NCBI GenBank assembly: GCA_013289825.1
Contig: JABCZF010000036.1
Span: forward strand, 1-39,879
Source of the DNA: Acidobacteriota bacterium
GTDB taxonomy: Bacteria > Acidobacteriota > Terriglobia > Acidiferrales > UBA7541
Length of the DNA stretch: 39,879 bases
Direction of reading: 5' to 3'
Position 1 is the stretch's first letter. Every line of letters begins with the position of its first letter. The notes below the pieces were generated by a model. It ran no database searches, was not told where the DNA came from, and saw only the letters and a list, made by a program, of their open reading frames with translations. A program made the position numbers and the translations under genes. Below are positions 8,005 to 17,622 of this stretch, one piece after another.

Positions 8005-9363
8005 TCAATGCGCCTCTTCCGTCTGAAACTCGCCTTCCCATCGCGCAATCACCACGCAAGCCACGCAATTGCCCAGCACCGTAACGACGGTGCGTCCCAT
8101 GTCCATCAGCTGATCGATGGCAAAGAGTAAGAACAGCGGCTCCATCGGCAAGTGAAACGAAGTAGCCGCGCCGAAAACAATCAGCAGAGAACCCCGCGCC
8201 ACGCCGGCCGTCCCTTTGCTGCTGATCATCAGCGTGAGCAGCATCATGAGTTGCTGCCCAACCGAAAGGTGCATCCCCGCCGCTTGCGCCACGAAAATCA
8301 ACGCAAGCGATTGATAAATGCTCGCGCCGTCCATATTAAAGCTGTAGCCGGTGGGCAAAACGAAGGCCACCGTTTCCCGCGGCACGCCGAACAATTCCAT
8401 CTCCTCGAGCGCGCGCGGCAGAGTCGCTTCGGAACTGGCGGTAGCAAAAGCAATCGTCAGCGGCTCGGTGACCGCGTGCAGAAATGATTTGATGGGTATG
8501 CGCGCCAGCAGCGCTATCGGAAACAACACGCACAACACAAAAAAGAGCAGCGCCGCATACATGGTCGTCAACAGCTTGAGCAGCGGCAGCATCACGCCCA
8601 GTCCGAGGTGCCCGATCGTGTAAGCCACCGACCCAAACACGCCGATGGGCGCCGCATACATCACCAAGTTCGTGAACTTGAACATCGTTTCCGAAAGGCT
8701 TCCGGCGAAGTCCAACATCGGGCGCCGCTTGGCCTCCGGCACCAGGATCAAAGCCATGGCAAAGAGCACGCTGAACACGACAACCTGCAGCAGTTGGCCT
8801 TCCGCCACGGACTTGGCGATGCTCTCGGGAAAAATGTCAATGATGATTTGCGTCGCCGTGTGCGGCACAACGCTGATGGTTTCTCCGGCCGTGGTGGCCG
8901 GAAGGGTTACACCATAGCCCGCGCGGCTCAGGTTGATGGCCGCAAAGCCGATGAGCATCGCCAGCGTCGAGACCACTTCGAAGTAGACCAGCGACTTGAC
9001 CGCCAGCCGCCCCACTTTCCGCAGGTCGGCGTGGCCCGCAATGCCCACAACCAGCGTCGCAAAGAGCAGCGGCGCAATAATCACCTTGATCAGCCGCAGA
9101 AAAATCGTGCCGAGCAGTTGTAATTTAACTGCCACCGACGGCCAGTCGTGCCCCAATTCCGCGCCCGCCAATAATCCAACGAAGATCCATCCAGTCAGCG
9201 AACGCCGCGACGTGGCGTACGCCGCGATCAACAGGATCGCTACCCAGCGCAAAATCGCAGGCACGAGCACCGGCAGCGACACCCAGCTCCAGCTCGCCAG
9301 AAGCGACGCCGCAATCGCTAGCGTCGCCAGAGACACGACCGCTACCAAAAGTTTGTTTTTCAT
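8005..9363 (-). CDS. Dicarboxylate/amino acid:cation symporter (DAACS)
   Basis: About 452 residues of the GltP/DctA/GltPh family. The diagnostic segments are visible: the serine-rich hairpin ATASSEATLPRALEEME and the following PTGYSFNMDGASIYQSLA, the TM7 NMDG motif that coordinates Na+ and substrate. Late in the protein, LLTLMISSKGTAGVARGS forms the second hairpin. It would take up glutamate, aspartate or C4-dicarboxylates with Na+ or H+. The substrate cannot be told from the sequence. Start: ATG at 9363 has GGAG only 3 bases upstream; an in-frame TTG at 9372 with GAGAAG 6 bases upstream is an alternative. The gene converges with copD with 45 bp between stops. Confidence 0.92.
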   Translation of the reverse strand: MKNKLLVAVVSLATLAIAASLLASWSWVSLPVLVPAILRWVAILLIAAYATSRRSLTGWIFVGLLAGAELGHDWPSVAVKLQLLGTIFLRLIKVIIAPLLFATLVVGIAGHADLRKVGRLAVKSLVYFEVVSTLAMLIGFAAINLSRAGYGVTLPATTAGETISVVPHTATQIIIDIFPESIAKSVAEGQLLQVVVFSVLFAMALILVPEAKRRPMLDFAGSLSETMFKFTNLVMYAAPIGVFGSVAYTIGHLGLGVMLPLLKLLTTMYAALLFFVLCVLFPIALLARIPIKSFLHAVTEPLTIAFATASSEATLPRALEEMELFGVPRETVAFVLPTGYSFNMDGASIYQSLALIFVAQAAGMHLSVGQQLMMLLTLMISSKGTAGVARGSLLIVFGAATSFHLPMEPLFLLFAIDQLMDMGRTVVTVLGNCVACVVIARWEGEFQTEEAH

Positions 9364-9654
9364 GGGCTCCAAGTCGAGCTTCTCATTGGCCGCGAACGCT
9401 ATGCTGGATACGGCAGCCTGTCAATGCCCATCCGCCGATGTTGTCCCATCCGCCGATGTACATCTTCATAGCTCGCTTAGCCCGGGTGGACTGAATTCTA
9501 GCCACGCCACTTTAAGGGGCCAGAGAGTCAGGCAACCCCGCCGCGCTTCTTTGATTCTGAATGCCATAACGGCTGTCCCCTCGGGATTCGGGCCAGGGAA
9601 CTGCGCGATCGGTGCGTCGCCACCCTTAGAACGCTTTGCGAGCGAGGTGTCCTT

Positions 9655-11331
9655 ATGCGGCGCGTCTGCTGGACGATTCTTCCCGCTGTTCTTTCATTCG
9701 GACTTCTTTCCTCCGAATCTGTCAGCGCCCAGGATCAACCACCGGCCCCGAATGCGCCCAGCAAACCGCGCAGCCAGAAGGACCACAAGCAACAAGCCCG
9801 AAAACTCGCCAAGGAAAGCGCTCCCTACACCACCTGGCTGACGGAAGAGGTCCCCTACATTATCACGAAGGAAGAATCCGACGCCTTCCTGCGCCTCGCC
9901 ACCAACGAAGAGCGCCAACAATACGTCGAGGAATTCTGGCGCCGGCGCAATCCCGATCCGGATTCTCCCGAAAACGGCTACCGGGAAGAACACTATCGCC
10001 GCATCGCCTACGCCAACGAACGTTTCTCTTCAGGTATCCCTGGCTGGAAAACCGATCGCGGCCGCATTTACATCCTCTGGGGCCCACCCGATGAAATCGA
10101 GTCCCATCCTTCCGGCGGCACCTACGATCGTCCACCCGAGCAGGGCGGAGGATCGACCACGACCTATCCCTGGGAACTGTGGCGCTACCGCCATCTGGAA
10201 GACATCGGCGACAACATTGAGCTCGAATTCGTCGACCCCAGCAGTTCCGGCGAATATCACCTCACGATGGACCCCGGTGAAAAGGACGCACTAGCAAAAG
10301 TCCCAGGTGCAGGCCTCAGCACCGGAGAGATGCTGGGCCTTTACACTAAAGCGCAACGCTTCACCAACACCAACGGCACCACTCTGCCTGTGCCTATCGG
10401 CGGATTGTCAGCAGGCATGGATGAGTTCGACAATGTGGAACGCTATTTCAAAGTCCAGCGTCCGCCCGAGCATTTCAAAGACCTGGCCGAAATGGTCAGC
10501 GTCCGCATCCTTCGCAACCAGATTCACATGGACTACCGCTTCGATTTCCTCCGCGTCACCCACGATTCTGTTCTAGTGCCTATCACCCTACAAGTGGCGA
10601 ATCGCGACCTTAGTTTCAGAGGCAAGGCCGGCGTACAATCCGCCGTATTGAATTTGTACGGCCGCATCACCACCCTCAGCGGCCGCGTCGTTCAAACTTT
10701 CGAAGACGTAGTCTCCTGTGATTTTCCAGACTCCTTGTTTCAGTCCTCGGTGAACCTTTCTTCTATCTACCAGAAGTCCGTCCCCCTACGCTCCGGTTTG
10801 TATCGCCTCGATGTCGTCATAAAAGACGCGCAAAGCGGCAACGTAGGTGTGCTCGATGCAGCCCTGCGCGTCCCGCTCTACGAAGAAGAATCACTCGACG
10901 CCAGTTCGCTAATCCTCGCCGACCAAATCCACGCCGTGCCCACCTCACAAATCGGTCAGGGCTCCTTCGTCCTGGATTCCCACAAAGTCCGCCCGCGGAT
11001 CAATCCAGAATTTTCCAACGTGGACAAAATGGGCGTCTTTCTCCAGCTCTACAACCTGAAGCTCGACGGCGAATCCCATAAAACAAACGTCTCCGTGGCC
11101 TATCGCCTTCTCAAAGATCACCAGCAAGTCTGGAAACAGGACGAATCCTCCGAGCACTTGCAACAAGCCCGCGAGCAAATCACCATCGAGCGTAACCTGC
11201 CGCTAGCCTCTCTAACTCCCGGTCGCTACTCCCTCGAGGTCTACGTCATCGACCTTCTAACCAATCAAACCGTCACGCGCACTGCGGACTTCACCGTCAA
11301 GGCCCTGTCCATCCCCAAGCCGATCACCTGA
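9655..11331 (+). CDS. Secreted GWxTD-domain protein
   Basis: 558 residues with an N-terminal signal peptide (to about SVSAQDQ, residue 25). A GWxTD domain follows at about residues 60-185. The defining motif reads GIPGWKTDRGRIYILWGPPD, preceded by FWRRRNPDPDSPENGYREEHY, both typical of the family found in Acidobacteriota, Bacteroidota and related phyla. The C-terminal 300 residues are beta-rich, with several immunoglobulin-like segments. The biochemical role of GWxTD proteins is not established; it is probably extracytoplasmic. GAGG lies 8 bases before the ATG. It stands in its own transcription unit, divergent from the DAACS gene. Confidence 0.88.
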   Translation: MRRVCWTILPAVLSFGLLSSESVSAQDQPPAPNAPSKPRSQKDHKQQARKLAKESAPYTTWLTEEVPYIITKEESDAFLRLATNEERQQYVEEFWRRRNPDPDSPENGYREEHYRRIAYANERFSSGIPGWKTDRGRIYILWGPPDEIESHPSGGTYDRPPEQGGGSTTTYPWELWRYRHLEDIGDNIELEFVDPSSSGEYHLTMDPGEKDALAKVPGAGLSTGEMLGLYTKAQRFTNTNGTTLPVPIGGLSAGMDEFDNVERYFKVQRPPEHFKDLAEMVSVRILRNQIHMDYRFDFLRVTHDSVLVPITLQVANRDLSFRGKAGVQSAVLNLYGRITTLSGRVVQTFEDVVSCDFPDSLFQSSVNLSSIYQKSVPLRSGLYRLDVVIKDAQSGNVGVLDAALRVPLYEEESLDASSLILADQIHAVPTSQIGQGSFVLDSHKVRPRINPEFSNVDKMGVFLQLYNLKLDGESHKTNVSVAYRLLKDHQQVWKQDESSEHLQQAREQITIERNLPLASLTPGRYSLEVYVIDLLTNQTVTRTADFTVKALSIPKPIT

Positions 11332-11542
11332 CCCATCGTCAACGCCCTTGATGCTCCGCACAGGACGTTTGCGAATGACCCCCATCCGCCTCCCAGGATT
11401 TTGTCCACACCGGTGCTTTTCCGAGTTTTCACTCGCCAAAAGGTTACTCGTGCGCGCCGCGCTAGCCTGTTCCTCAACCATTCACACATTCCACCGCAAA
11501 TCGTCTAAAGTAGTTCTGAAATCCCATGGCCCCCTAAACCAC

Positions 11543-12658
11543 ATGAACCGCACGCGCACTTTTATTGTCGCTCTCTGGTTTTCTTGCTCAGCATTATTTT
11601 CATCCACGTTGTCCGCCGGCGTCCCCAAAACCGTCGTTTACAAGGTCGGTGTGATGAATCGCCAGTTCACTCCGCCTGAACCTTACGACTGGCGCGATGC
11701 AAAAACTCACGCCCTCATCGCCGACATCTGGTATCCCGCCGATCCTTCGGCCGTCGAGCAATCCCAATGGATTGGCTCCCCGGATGCGCCCTTTGCCAGT
11801 GCAGGTAGGGCCGCGCCGAACTCTCCGATAATTGCCGCTCCGGCAAAATTCCCTCTGGTACTGCTCTCGCATGGCTTCGGCGCTTCCTCTTCCATGATGG
11901 CGTGGCTCGGCACCGCGTTGGCTTCTCATGGCTACATCGCCGCCGCTGTAAATCATCCCGGCAACAATTCGCTGGAGGCCTACACGGTTCAGGGGTCCAT
12001 CCTCTGGTGGGAACGCGCCGCTGATGAAACCGTGGTTCTCGATCAGCTACTCGCCGATTCGACGTTCGGTTCTCGCATCGACTCGAAGCGCATCGGTGCT
12101 GCCGGCTTTTCCTTGGGTGGCCTCACCGTGCTGGAACTCGCCGGCGGAATTCCTGAGCTCTCCCGCTATCAGGAATTTTGCAAATCTCCCAAGGCCGACG
12201 GAATGTGCGTCGACCCTGTAGAATTTCCCGGTCTTCTCGCCAAGGCCACGGCTCTCTCTGGGACCGACCCTGCCGTCCGGGCCGCGCTTAGTGAAGGCTC
12301 CAAATCGCATCGCGATCCGCGTGTCCGCGCCATCTTTGCCATGGCTCCGGCGATCGGCCCGGCGTTTGAACCGGATTCTCTCGTAAAAATCTCCATTCCC
12401 ACACAAATCGTCGCCGGGGCCCTAGACACCACCGTCCCTCTAGAAACCGGAGCCAAGTTCTTCGCCGCCCACATTCATGGCGCCCGACTGACTATCTTTC
12501 AGTCCGTCGGCCATTACACATTTCTTGCCACCTGCGGCGAACTGGGACGTCGCAACCGCCCCGAACTGTGCCTGGACCAGGCCGGCATCCTCCGCGACGA
12601 AATTCACGCGCAGACCGCCGCCATGGCCTGCAATTTTTTTGACGCTAATTTGAAATGA
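11543..12658 (+). CDS. Secreted alpha/beta hydrolase, PAF-acetylhydrolase-like
   Basis: 371 residues starting with a signal peptide (MNRTRTFIVALWF to about STLSAG). The fold is recognisable: oxyanion strand FPLVLLSHGFGASSSMM, nucleophile elbow GAAGFSLGGLTVLEL (GxSxG), a plausible acid at GALDTTVPLETG and a His in SVGHYTFLATCG. The overall pattern resembles platelet-activating-factor acetylhydrolase or dienelactone-hydrolase-like enzymes, which would act on ester substrates in the periplasm; the substrate is unknown. A frame running back to TTG at 11348 adds 65 unconvincing residues, so I place the start at the ATG before the signal peptide, although no clear ribosome site is visible. Confidence 0.82.
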   Translation: MNRTRTFIVALWFSCSALFSSTLSAGVPKTVVYKVGVMNRQFTPPEPYDWRDAKTHALIADIWYPADPSAVEQSQWIGSPDAPFASAGRAAPNSPIIAAPAKFPLVLLSHGFGASSSMMAWLGTALASHGYIAAAVNHPGNNSLEAYTVQGSILWWERAADETVVLDQLLADSTFGSRIDSKRIGAAGFSLGGLTVLELAGGIPELSRYQEFCKSPKADGMCVDPVEFPGLLAKATALSGTDPAVRAALSEGSKSHRDPRVRAIFAMAPAIGPAFEPDSLVKISIPTQIVAGALDTTVPLETGAKFFAAHIHGARLTIFQSVGHYTFLATCGELGRRNRPELCLDQAGILRDEIHAQTAAMACNFFDANLK

Positions 12659-12734
12659 AGCTGATTCGGATCCTAGTCGAAGCTAACGTAACTGAACTCC
12701 GAAGCAGGTGCCTTCCAGATTGGCAGGGCTCGTG

Positions 12735-14117
12735 TCAACTAGGCAGCAAAAATCTTTTCTTCGGAACACCCTTTTCGCGGTAAAGGTCGCGATCCGCCGC
12801 TCCCAGAATCTCGTTCGAGGTCTCCCCGTCGCCCGGATACACCGCCATCCCGATGCTCACGGAGATTTTCGGCTCTTCACCATCTTCCAGCAACCGCTTG
12901 GAAATCCTCTGCGCCACCAGCCGGGCCGCTTCTGCATCCGTCTCCGGCAAAATCAACACAAACTCGTCGCCACCGTACCGCGCCGCCGTGTCCATCTCCC
13001 GCGAATACAGCCGCAACATATCGGCCAAACGGCACAACGCGCGGCTGCCCGCAATATGCCCATGCGCATCGTTGATCTTTTTGAGGCCATCCAAGTCCAG
13101 TAGCAAAAGCACGAACGGCCGCTCGTTTCTCCCAAACCTCTTGATCTCCGTCTCCAGGGCCTCCACGAGCTGCCGGTAGTTGGCGAGCCCTGTCAAGGGA
13201 TCGCTCACCGCCAAATTTCTCACCCGTTCCTCAGCCCGGCGGTGTCCAGAAACTTCCGCAGCCAGCGCCAGCGTCGTAATGGCCGTGATCCCCATGAACG
13301 CTTGCAACAACAACAACGATGTGTTCCGCGATTCCCTGGCAAAGGGTCCAAACCCGTGCAAAGTGCCCCAGGTCGCAAGCGCTGCCAGTGCACACAATGC
13401 GGTCGCTGACTTGCGGCGCCCAAATCGGTAGGCCGCCCAGACCAGGAATGGAATACAGAGATACTCGAAAGGATAGTTCTTCAGTTCGGAATGGAAAGGT
13501 TCGCCAAACACGATCCAGGCCGTGGAAAAGAGCCCCATGAACAGGAAGGCCAATTCCGTAATCTGGTCGCGAGTCCAAGTGAGACGCGGATTCTCCCACC
13601 ACAGGAGCAACAGGGGAGTCACCAACACAGCGCCCAATGCGTGTCCTAGCCACCACGTGCACCACATCGAACCAAAGGCCGCCCAATCTGCAAAACCGCC
13701 CGCGGCCAGCGTGGCCACCCCAATCGTCGCGCTTACGGTGGTTGCGACCAATCCCGCCAGCAGCGCAAATTTAAAAATGTCCTGGGCCCGAGCAAACGCT
13801 TCCTTGCCGTGCGCGAAGCGGTTGACCAGGTAGCATCCCGCCAACCCCTCCAGCGTGTTTCCGGCAGCGATCGCTATCGACGTCGCCAGCGAGCCCGCCA
13901 TAGTCACATTAACTAAGAACGCCCCAATCAAAATCCCCGGCCAAACGCGATACCCAAACACCAACAAAGCGGCGATCGCAATCCCCGTACAGGGCCACAC
14001 CGCTGCCGCGCTCGCATGCACATACGCCAGCTGCAATCCCAGCTTCCCGGCGAGGAAGTACACCCCGGCCAGCCCTGCCACCGTCGCCGCATTTTTCAAC
14101 ATATCCGAACGCGTCAT
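12735..14117 (-). CDS. MASE1-GGDEF diguanylate cyclase
   Basis: 460 residues. About residues 1-280 form eight or so membrane helices of the MASE1 sensor type (LAGVYFLAGKLGLQLAYVH, VWPCTGIAIAALLVFGYR). A C-terminal GGDEF domain starts near residue 300 with VSDPLTGLANYRQLVEALE. The catalytic loop ARYGGDEFVLILPETD (GGDEF at about 382-386) is intact, as is the inhibitory I-site RxxD (REMD) five residues upstream. The enzyme should make c-di-GMP from two GTP, with feedback inhibition, under control of an unknown membrane signal. I chose ATG at 14117 (GCGGAG upstream), since a longer frame from 14171 has no ribosome site. It converges with the hydrolase gene. Confidence 0.92.
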   Translation of the reverse strand: MTRSDMLKNAATVAGLAGVYFLAGKLGLQLAYVHASAAAVWPCTGIAIAALLVFGYRVWPGILIGAFLVNVTMAGSLATSIAIAAGNTLEGLAGCYLVNRFAHGKEAFARAQDIFKFALLAGLVATTVSATIGVATLAAGGFADWAAFGSMWCTWWLGHALGAVLVTPLLLLWWENPRLTWTRDQITELAFLFMGLFSTAWIVFGEPFHSELKNYPFEYLCIPFLVWAAYRFGRRKSATALCALAALATWGTLHGFGPFARESRNTSLLLLQAFMGITAITTLALAAEVSGHRRAEERVRNLAVSDPLTGLANYRQLVEALETEIKRFGRNERPFVLLLLDLDGLKKINDAHGHIAGSRALCRLADMLRLYSREMDTAARYGGDEFVLILPETDAEAARLVAQRISKRLLEDGEEPKISVSIGMAVYPGDGETSNEILGAADRDLYREKGVPKKRFLLPS

Positions 14118-14580
14118 TCCGCATTCTCCGCCTCGCCCGGAATCCATCCTGGGGAGGTGACTAAGCACCACGCATACACGCCTAGTGTCGCGCTTTGGGC
14201 CACCTTAGCGACCCAAAACGCCACACGCTTCTGCTATAAGCTCCTATTTTACTAGAGCTTTAGGCCTTACGGGGACCTTAGTAACCCAGTTTTCCAACTT
14301 AATCAATGCCTCGATTCCCCGGCTCTGACCCCCTCCACCGACGTGCTGGAGCCCACCTTCAGGGGTGTGCCGGTCCGCTTCCTCGGGTTGCTCTTCTAGA
14401 TCGGGCCGCACCTTTGGGTAATTGGAGGGTACTCGGCTGCGCATCCGAGACCGTCGGGAGTGCCCCAAATGAATATCCGGCCGAGTTGTCGCGAAAAATT
14501 CAGAGCGTTGTACGATGTTGCCGTTTTTCGGGAATAAAAACGAGCCCCGCCTAGACTGAGATAGGGAGCGACGTGAACCC
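14118..14580. other. Intergenic region between cyclase and DUF4260 genes
   Basis: I see no supportable gene in this 463-base region. It must hold the start signals of two divergent genes. An inverted repeat TTTGGG/CCCAAA spans 14194-14217. A 127-codon minus-strand frame (14244-14627) has arginine-rich, low-complexity composition, overlaps the DUF4260 start and is judged spurious. Confidence 0.4.
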
Positions 14581-14943
14581 ATGTACCCTCGACCACTTTT
14601 GCATCTTGAAGGCGCTGCCGTCCTCACCGCCAGCCTCTTCGCCTACCAGTGGAGCCACGGCAGCTGGCTCCAATTCACCTTGCTCTTTCTTCTGCCGGAT
14701 CTCGCGATGCTCGGTTACCTCGCCGGTGTTCGCGTCGGAGCGATCACCTACAATGCCGTCCACACCTATCTGGGCCCGATGGCGTTAGCTGCCTACTCGT
14801 TCGAGTCGAATCGCCTTGCGATTTATTCTCTTTCTCTGATCTGGATCGCTCACATCGGCCTCGACAGAATGCTCGGATTCGGATTGAAGTATCCAACGCG
14901 TTTCAAGGACACTCATCTGAACCCGGATCGTCACTCGCTGTAG
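14581..14943 (+). CDS. DUF4260 family membrane protein
   Basis: 120 residues matching DUF4260. It carries FLLPDLAMLGYLAG, TYNAVHTYLGP, and the ending WIAHIGLDRMLGFGLKYPT then FKDTHL, all strongly conserved in the family. Three to four hydrophobic segments place it in the inner membrane. No biochemical function is known for the family. AGGGAG lies about 12 bases before the ATG. It precedes the MFS exporter gene on the same strand by 272 bp, so shared transcription is possible but not evident. Confidence 0.85.
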   Translation: MYPRPLLHLEGAAVLTASLFAYQWSHGSWLQFTLLFLLPDLAMLGYLAGVRVGAITYNAVHTYLGPMALAAYSFESNRLAIYSLSLIWIAHIGLDRMLGFGLKYPTRFKDTHLNPDRHSL

Positions 14944-15215
14944 ACTGGGACGGATACCTACCGGTTCAGCTGGCTGATTGCCTCGGGCCGCTGGCGTACA
15001 GCGTTACGGACGGTTTCCCGGTTCCCCGATTTGCAAGGGCTCTTCCGGAACCTATGGAGGAAATACAAATGCCACTGCACATACTTGCCCGGCGGGTCTT
15101 GCTGGATTATTGTGCATCGCGCGAGCGTGCGCGAATGGGCGCGCGAATGAACTTTGGCAGACTGGTTTGATGGCGCACGCGCTGGACACGATCCAGCGGC
15201 GAAAGGAGAACAGAA

Positions 15216-16466
15216 ATGGAGAGTAAGCGACACGCGGCGCTGGGATTTATATTTGTGACGGTTCTGCTGGACATGCTGGCGTTCGGGATCATCGTGCCGA
15301 TCCTGCCGAAGCTGATCTCCGAGTTTTTGAATGGCAACATGGCGCGCTCGTCGGAGTATATGGGGCTGTTCGTGACGACATGGGCGCTGATGCAGTTTTT
15401 CTTTTCGCCGATCCTCGGCATGTTGTCGGACCGTTACGGGCGGCGTCCGGTGATTCTACTTTCCAACTTCGGATTAGGGCTGGATTACGTGGTGATGGCG
15501 CTGGCGCCTACGCTTGGATGGCTGTTTCTCGGGCGGATACTTTCGGGGATTTGCTCGTCCAGCATGCCTACGGCCACGGCGTACATCAGCGACGTGACGC
15601 CGCCGGAGAAGCGTGCAAAGGCGTTTGGTATTTTTGGTGCGGCGTTCGGGATCGGCTTCGTTCTCGGGCCAGCGATTGGAGGATGGCTTGGCGCGATGAG
15701 CGCGCGGCTGCCATTCTGGGTGGCTGCCGGATTGAGTTTGTTAAATGCTACGTACGGACTGTTCGTTCTGCCAGAATCGCTGGCGCCGGAAAAGCGACAG
15801 ACGCAGCTGCGATGGAAGAAAGCGAACCCCATGGGAGCCTTGAAACTTCTGCGCTCGCATCACGAGCTATTCGGGTTGGCGGTTGTGAATTTTTTGGCGT
15901 ATCTGGCGCACGAAATCTACGCGACTGTGTGGGTGCTTTATGCCATGTATCGGTACTCGTGGAATGAAAAGGCCATCGGGCTATCTCTGGCCGTGGTGGG
16001 TATCGCGTCGATGATCACAATGGCGGGATTGGTGGGCCCCGCCGTGAAACGGTTTGGCGAGCGGAAGGCGCTCTTTGCGGGATTGTTTTTTGGCGCGCTG
16101 GGCTTCGCGCTGTTCGGTTGGGCACCGGTCGGCTGGATTTTTCTCGCCGCAATTCCCGTGAACGCGTTGTGGGGGCTGGCTGGGCCGCCGTCACAGTCCA
16201 TGATGACGCAACGCGTTTCGGCATCGGAGCAGGGGGAACTGCAGGGAGCAATGAGTTCGTTGCGCGGGCTGGCGATGATTTTTGGGCCGGGAATATTTTC
16301 GGCGACGTTTACGGCGTGCATCGCGCAGGGGCGAGCGTTTCCGGCAGGGCCGTGGTATCTGGCCGCGCTTGTTTTGTTGGCGGCTCTAGCTGTTGCTTTG
16401 AAGGTGACGCGCCGCGCGGAGATCAGCGATGGCACTCAACTGACACCGGAAGGGGTAGCGACCTGA
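15216..16466 (+). CDS. MFS drug exporter, TetA-like
   Basis: 416 residues with 12 hydrophobic segments. TM1 reads FVTVLLDMLAFGIIVPILPK and loop 2-3 carries motif A (GMLSDRYGRRP, about residues 68-78). The later segment SGICSSSMPTATAYISDVTP then KRAKAFGIFGAAFGIGFVLG matches the TM4-TM5 region (motif C-like GxxxGPxxGG) of drug:proton antiporters related to TetA. It would export hydrophobic drugs or metabolites at the inner membrane, powered by protons. Resistance to tetracycline itself cannot be concluded. AAAGGAGAAC lies close upstream of the ATG. It converges with the aldo/keto reductase gene over a hairpin at 16514-16541. Confidence 0.9.
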   Translation: MESKRHAALGFIFVTVLLDMLAFGIIVPILPKLISEFLNGNMARSSEYMGLFVTTWALMQFFFSPILGMLSDRYGRRPVILLSNFGLGLDYVVMALAPTLGWLFLGRILSGICSSSMPTATAYISDVTPPEKRAKAFGIFGAAFGIGFVLGPAIGGWLGAMSARLPFWVAAGLSLLNATYGLFVLPESLAPEKRQTQLRWKKANPMGALKLLRSHHELFGLAVVNFLAYLAHEIYATVWVLYAMYRYSWNEKAIGLSLAVVGIASMITMAGLVGPAVKRFGERKALFAGLFFGALGFALFGWAPVGWIFLAAIPVNALWGLAGPPSQSMMTQRVSASEQGELQGAMSSLRGLAMIFGPGIFSATFTACIAQGRAFPAGPWYLAALVLLAALAVALKVTRRAEISDGTQLTPEGVAT

Positions 16467-16513
16467 CCGTGGGATTTGAAAGAGCGGCGGCCTAGCAGCG
16501 CGGCGCGGGCGTG

Positions 16514-16541
16514 AGCGGACCGTCTTGGAAGGCGGACCGCT
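16514..16541. terminator. REP-like palindrome between convergent genes
   Basis: AGCGGACCGTCTTG followed by GAAGGCGGACCGCT forms a hairpin. There are 5 paired bases, one A-A mismatch, then 7 further pairs (one G-T) with a 2-nt turn. It lies between the convergent MFS and aldo/keto reductase stops and could block read-through on both strands or belong to a dispersed REP family. No T-run follows, so it is not a typical intrinsic terminator. Confidence 0.5.
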
Positions 16542-16587
16542 ACAAACGTGCAAAGGCTCGGGCACAGCCAATTTAACGTCGCTAGAA

Positions 16588-17622
16588 TCAGCGCGGCGAG
16601 GTGGGGATGGGGTTGCGGTTGGCGAATTGGCGCTGGTGCCAGTAGGGGTAGGCGGGTTGCGTGTTGCTGGCGGCCTCGAGTTTGGCAACTTGTTCTTTAG
16701 TGAGATTCCAGCCGACAGAGCCGAGATTCTGGCGGAGCTGCTCTTCGTTGCGGGCGCCCATGATGACGTTGACGACGGTGGGCCGCTCGAGGAGCCAGTT
16801 AAGCGCGACTTGCGGGACAGTTTTCCCGGTTTCTTTCGCGACTTCGTCGAGAGCGTCTACAACTTTGTAGAGATATTCGTCCACCACTTGCGGACCGTAG
16901 GCTGCGGTTTCGTGCAGGCGCGAAACTTTCGGGAGGGGCTGATTGCGGCGAATTTTGCCGGTGAGGCGTCCCCATCCTAGCGGGCTCCAGACGAGCGCGC
17001 CGACTTTTTGGTCGAGCGCGAGAGGCATCAATTCCCATTCATATTCGCGGCCGATGAGCGAGTAATAGACCTGATGGCCGACGTAGCGGGACCAGCCATA
17101 GCGCTCTGAGATGGACAGCGACTTCATGAGATGCCAACCGGAGAAATTCGAGCAAGCGATGTAGCGGACCTTGCCGCTTTTGACGAGAGTGTCGAGAGTC
17201 GAGAGAGTTTCTTCGATGGGAGTAAGCGCGTCGAAGCCGTGCATGTGGTAGATGTCGATGTGATCGACGCCGAGGCGGCGGAGGCTGTTTTCGCAGGACT
17301 CGAGAATGTGGTGGCGCGAGGAGCCGAGATCGTTGGGGCCATCGCTCATGGGGAACGTGGCTTTCGTGGAGATGAGAAGGCGGTTGCGCTTGCCGGCGAT
17401 GGCTTTGCCGAGGATTTCCTCGGACGCGCCGCGCGAGTAGACGTCGGCGGTGTCAAAAAGATTGACGCCGGCTTCGAGGCATATGTCCACAAGGCGAGTG
17501 GCTTCGGCGACGTCGCTGCTGCCCCAGGCTTTGAAGAATTCGGTGGCCCCGCCGAAGGTGCCGGCGCCGAAGCTGAGAACGGGAACTTGGAGGCCGGAAT
17601 GGCCAAGTTGTCTGAATTCCAT
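16588..17622 (-). CDS. Aldo/keto reductase
   Basis: 344 residues of the AKR family. The catalytic tetrad is visible: Asp57 and Tyr62 in LFDTADVYSRG, Lys87 in LLISTKATFP, and His128 in DIYHMHGFD. The start MEFRQLGHSGLQVPVLSFG is typical for NAD(P)H-dependent reductases of the voltage-gated K+ channel beta-like (AKR_6/AKR11) branch. It would reduce aldehydes or ketones in the cytosol; the substrate is unknown. The C-terminal NADP-binding part (GARNEEQLRQNLGSVGW) is intact. No clear ribosome site precedes the ATG, but the N-terminus matches the family well. It converges with the MFS gene. Confidence 0.92.
   Translation of the reverse strand: MEFRQLGHSGLQVPVLSFGAGTFGGATEFFKAWGSSDVAEATRLVDICLEAGVNLFDTADVYSRGASEEILGKAIAGKRNRLLISTKATFPMSDGPNDLGSSRHHILESCENSLRRLGVDHIDIYHMHGFDALTPIEETLSTLDTLVKSGKVRYIACSNFSGWHLMKSLSISERYGWSRYVGHQVYYSLIGREYEWELMPLALDQKVGALVWSPLGWGRLTGKIRRNQPLPKVSRLHETAAYGPQVVDEYLYKVVDALDEVAKETGKTVPQVALNWLLERPTVVNVIMGARNEEQLRQNLGSVGWNLTKEQVAKLEAASNTQPAYPYWHQRQFANRNPIPTSPR

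Noticed and set aside
14244..14627. 127-codon minus-strand frame, Arg-rich
   Set aside because: Low-complexity composition, no ribosome site, overlaps the DUF4260 start.
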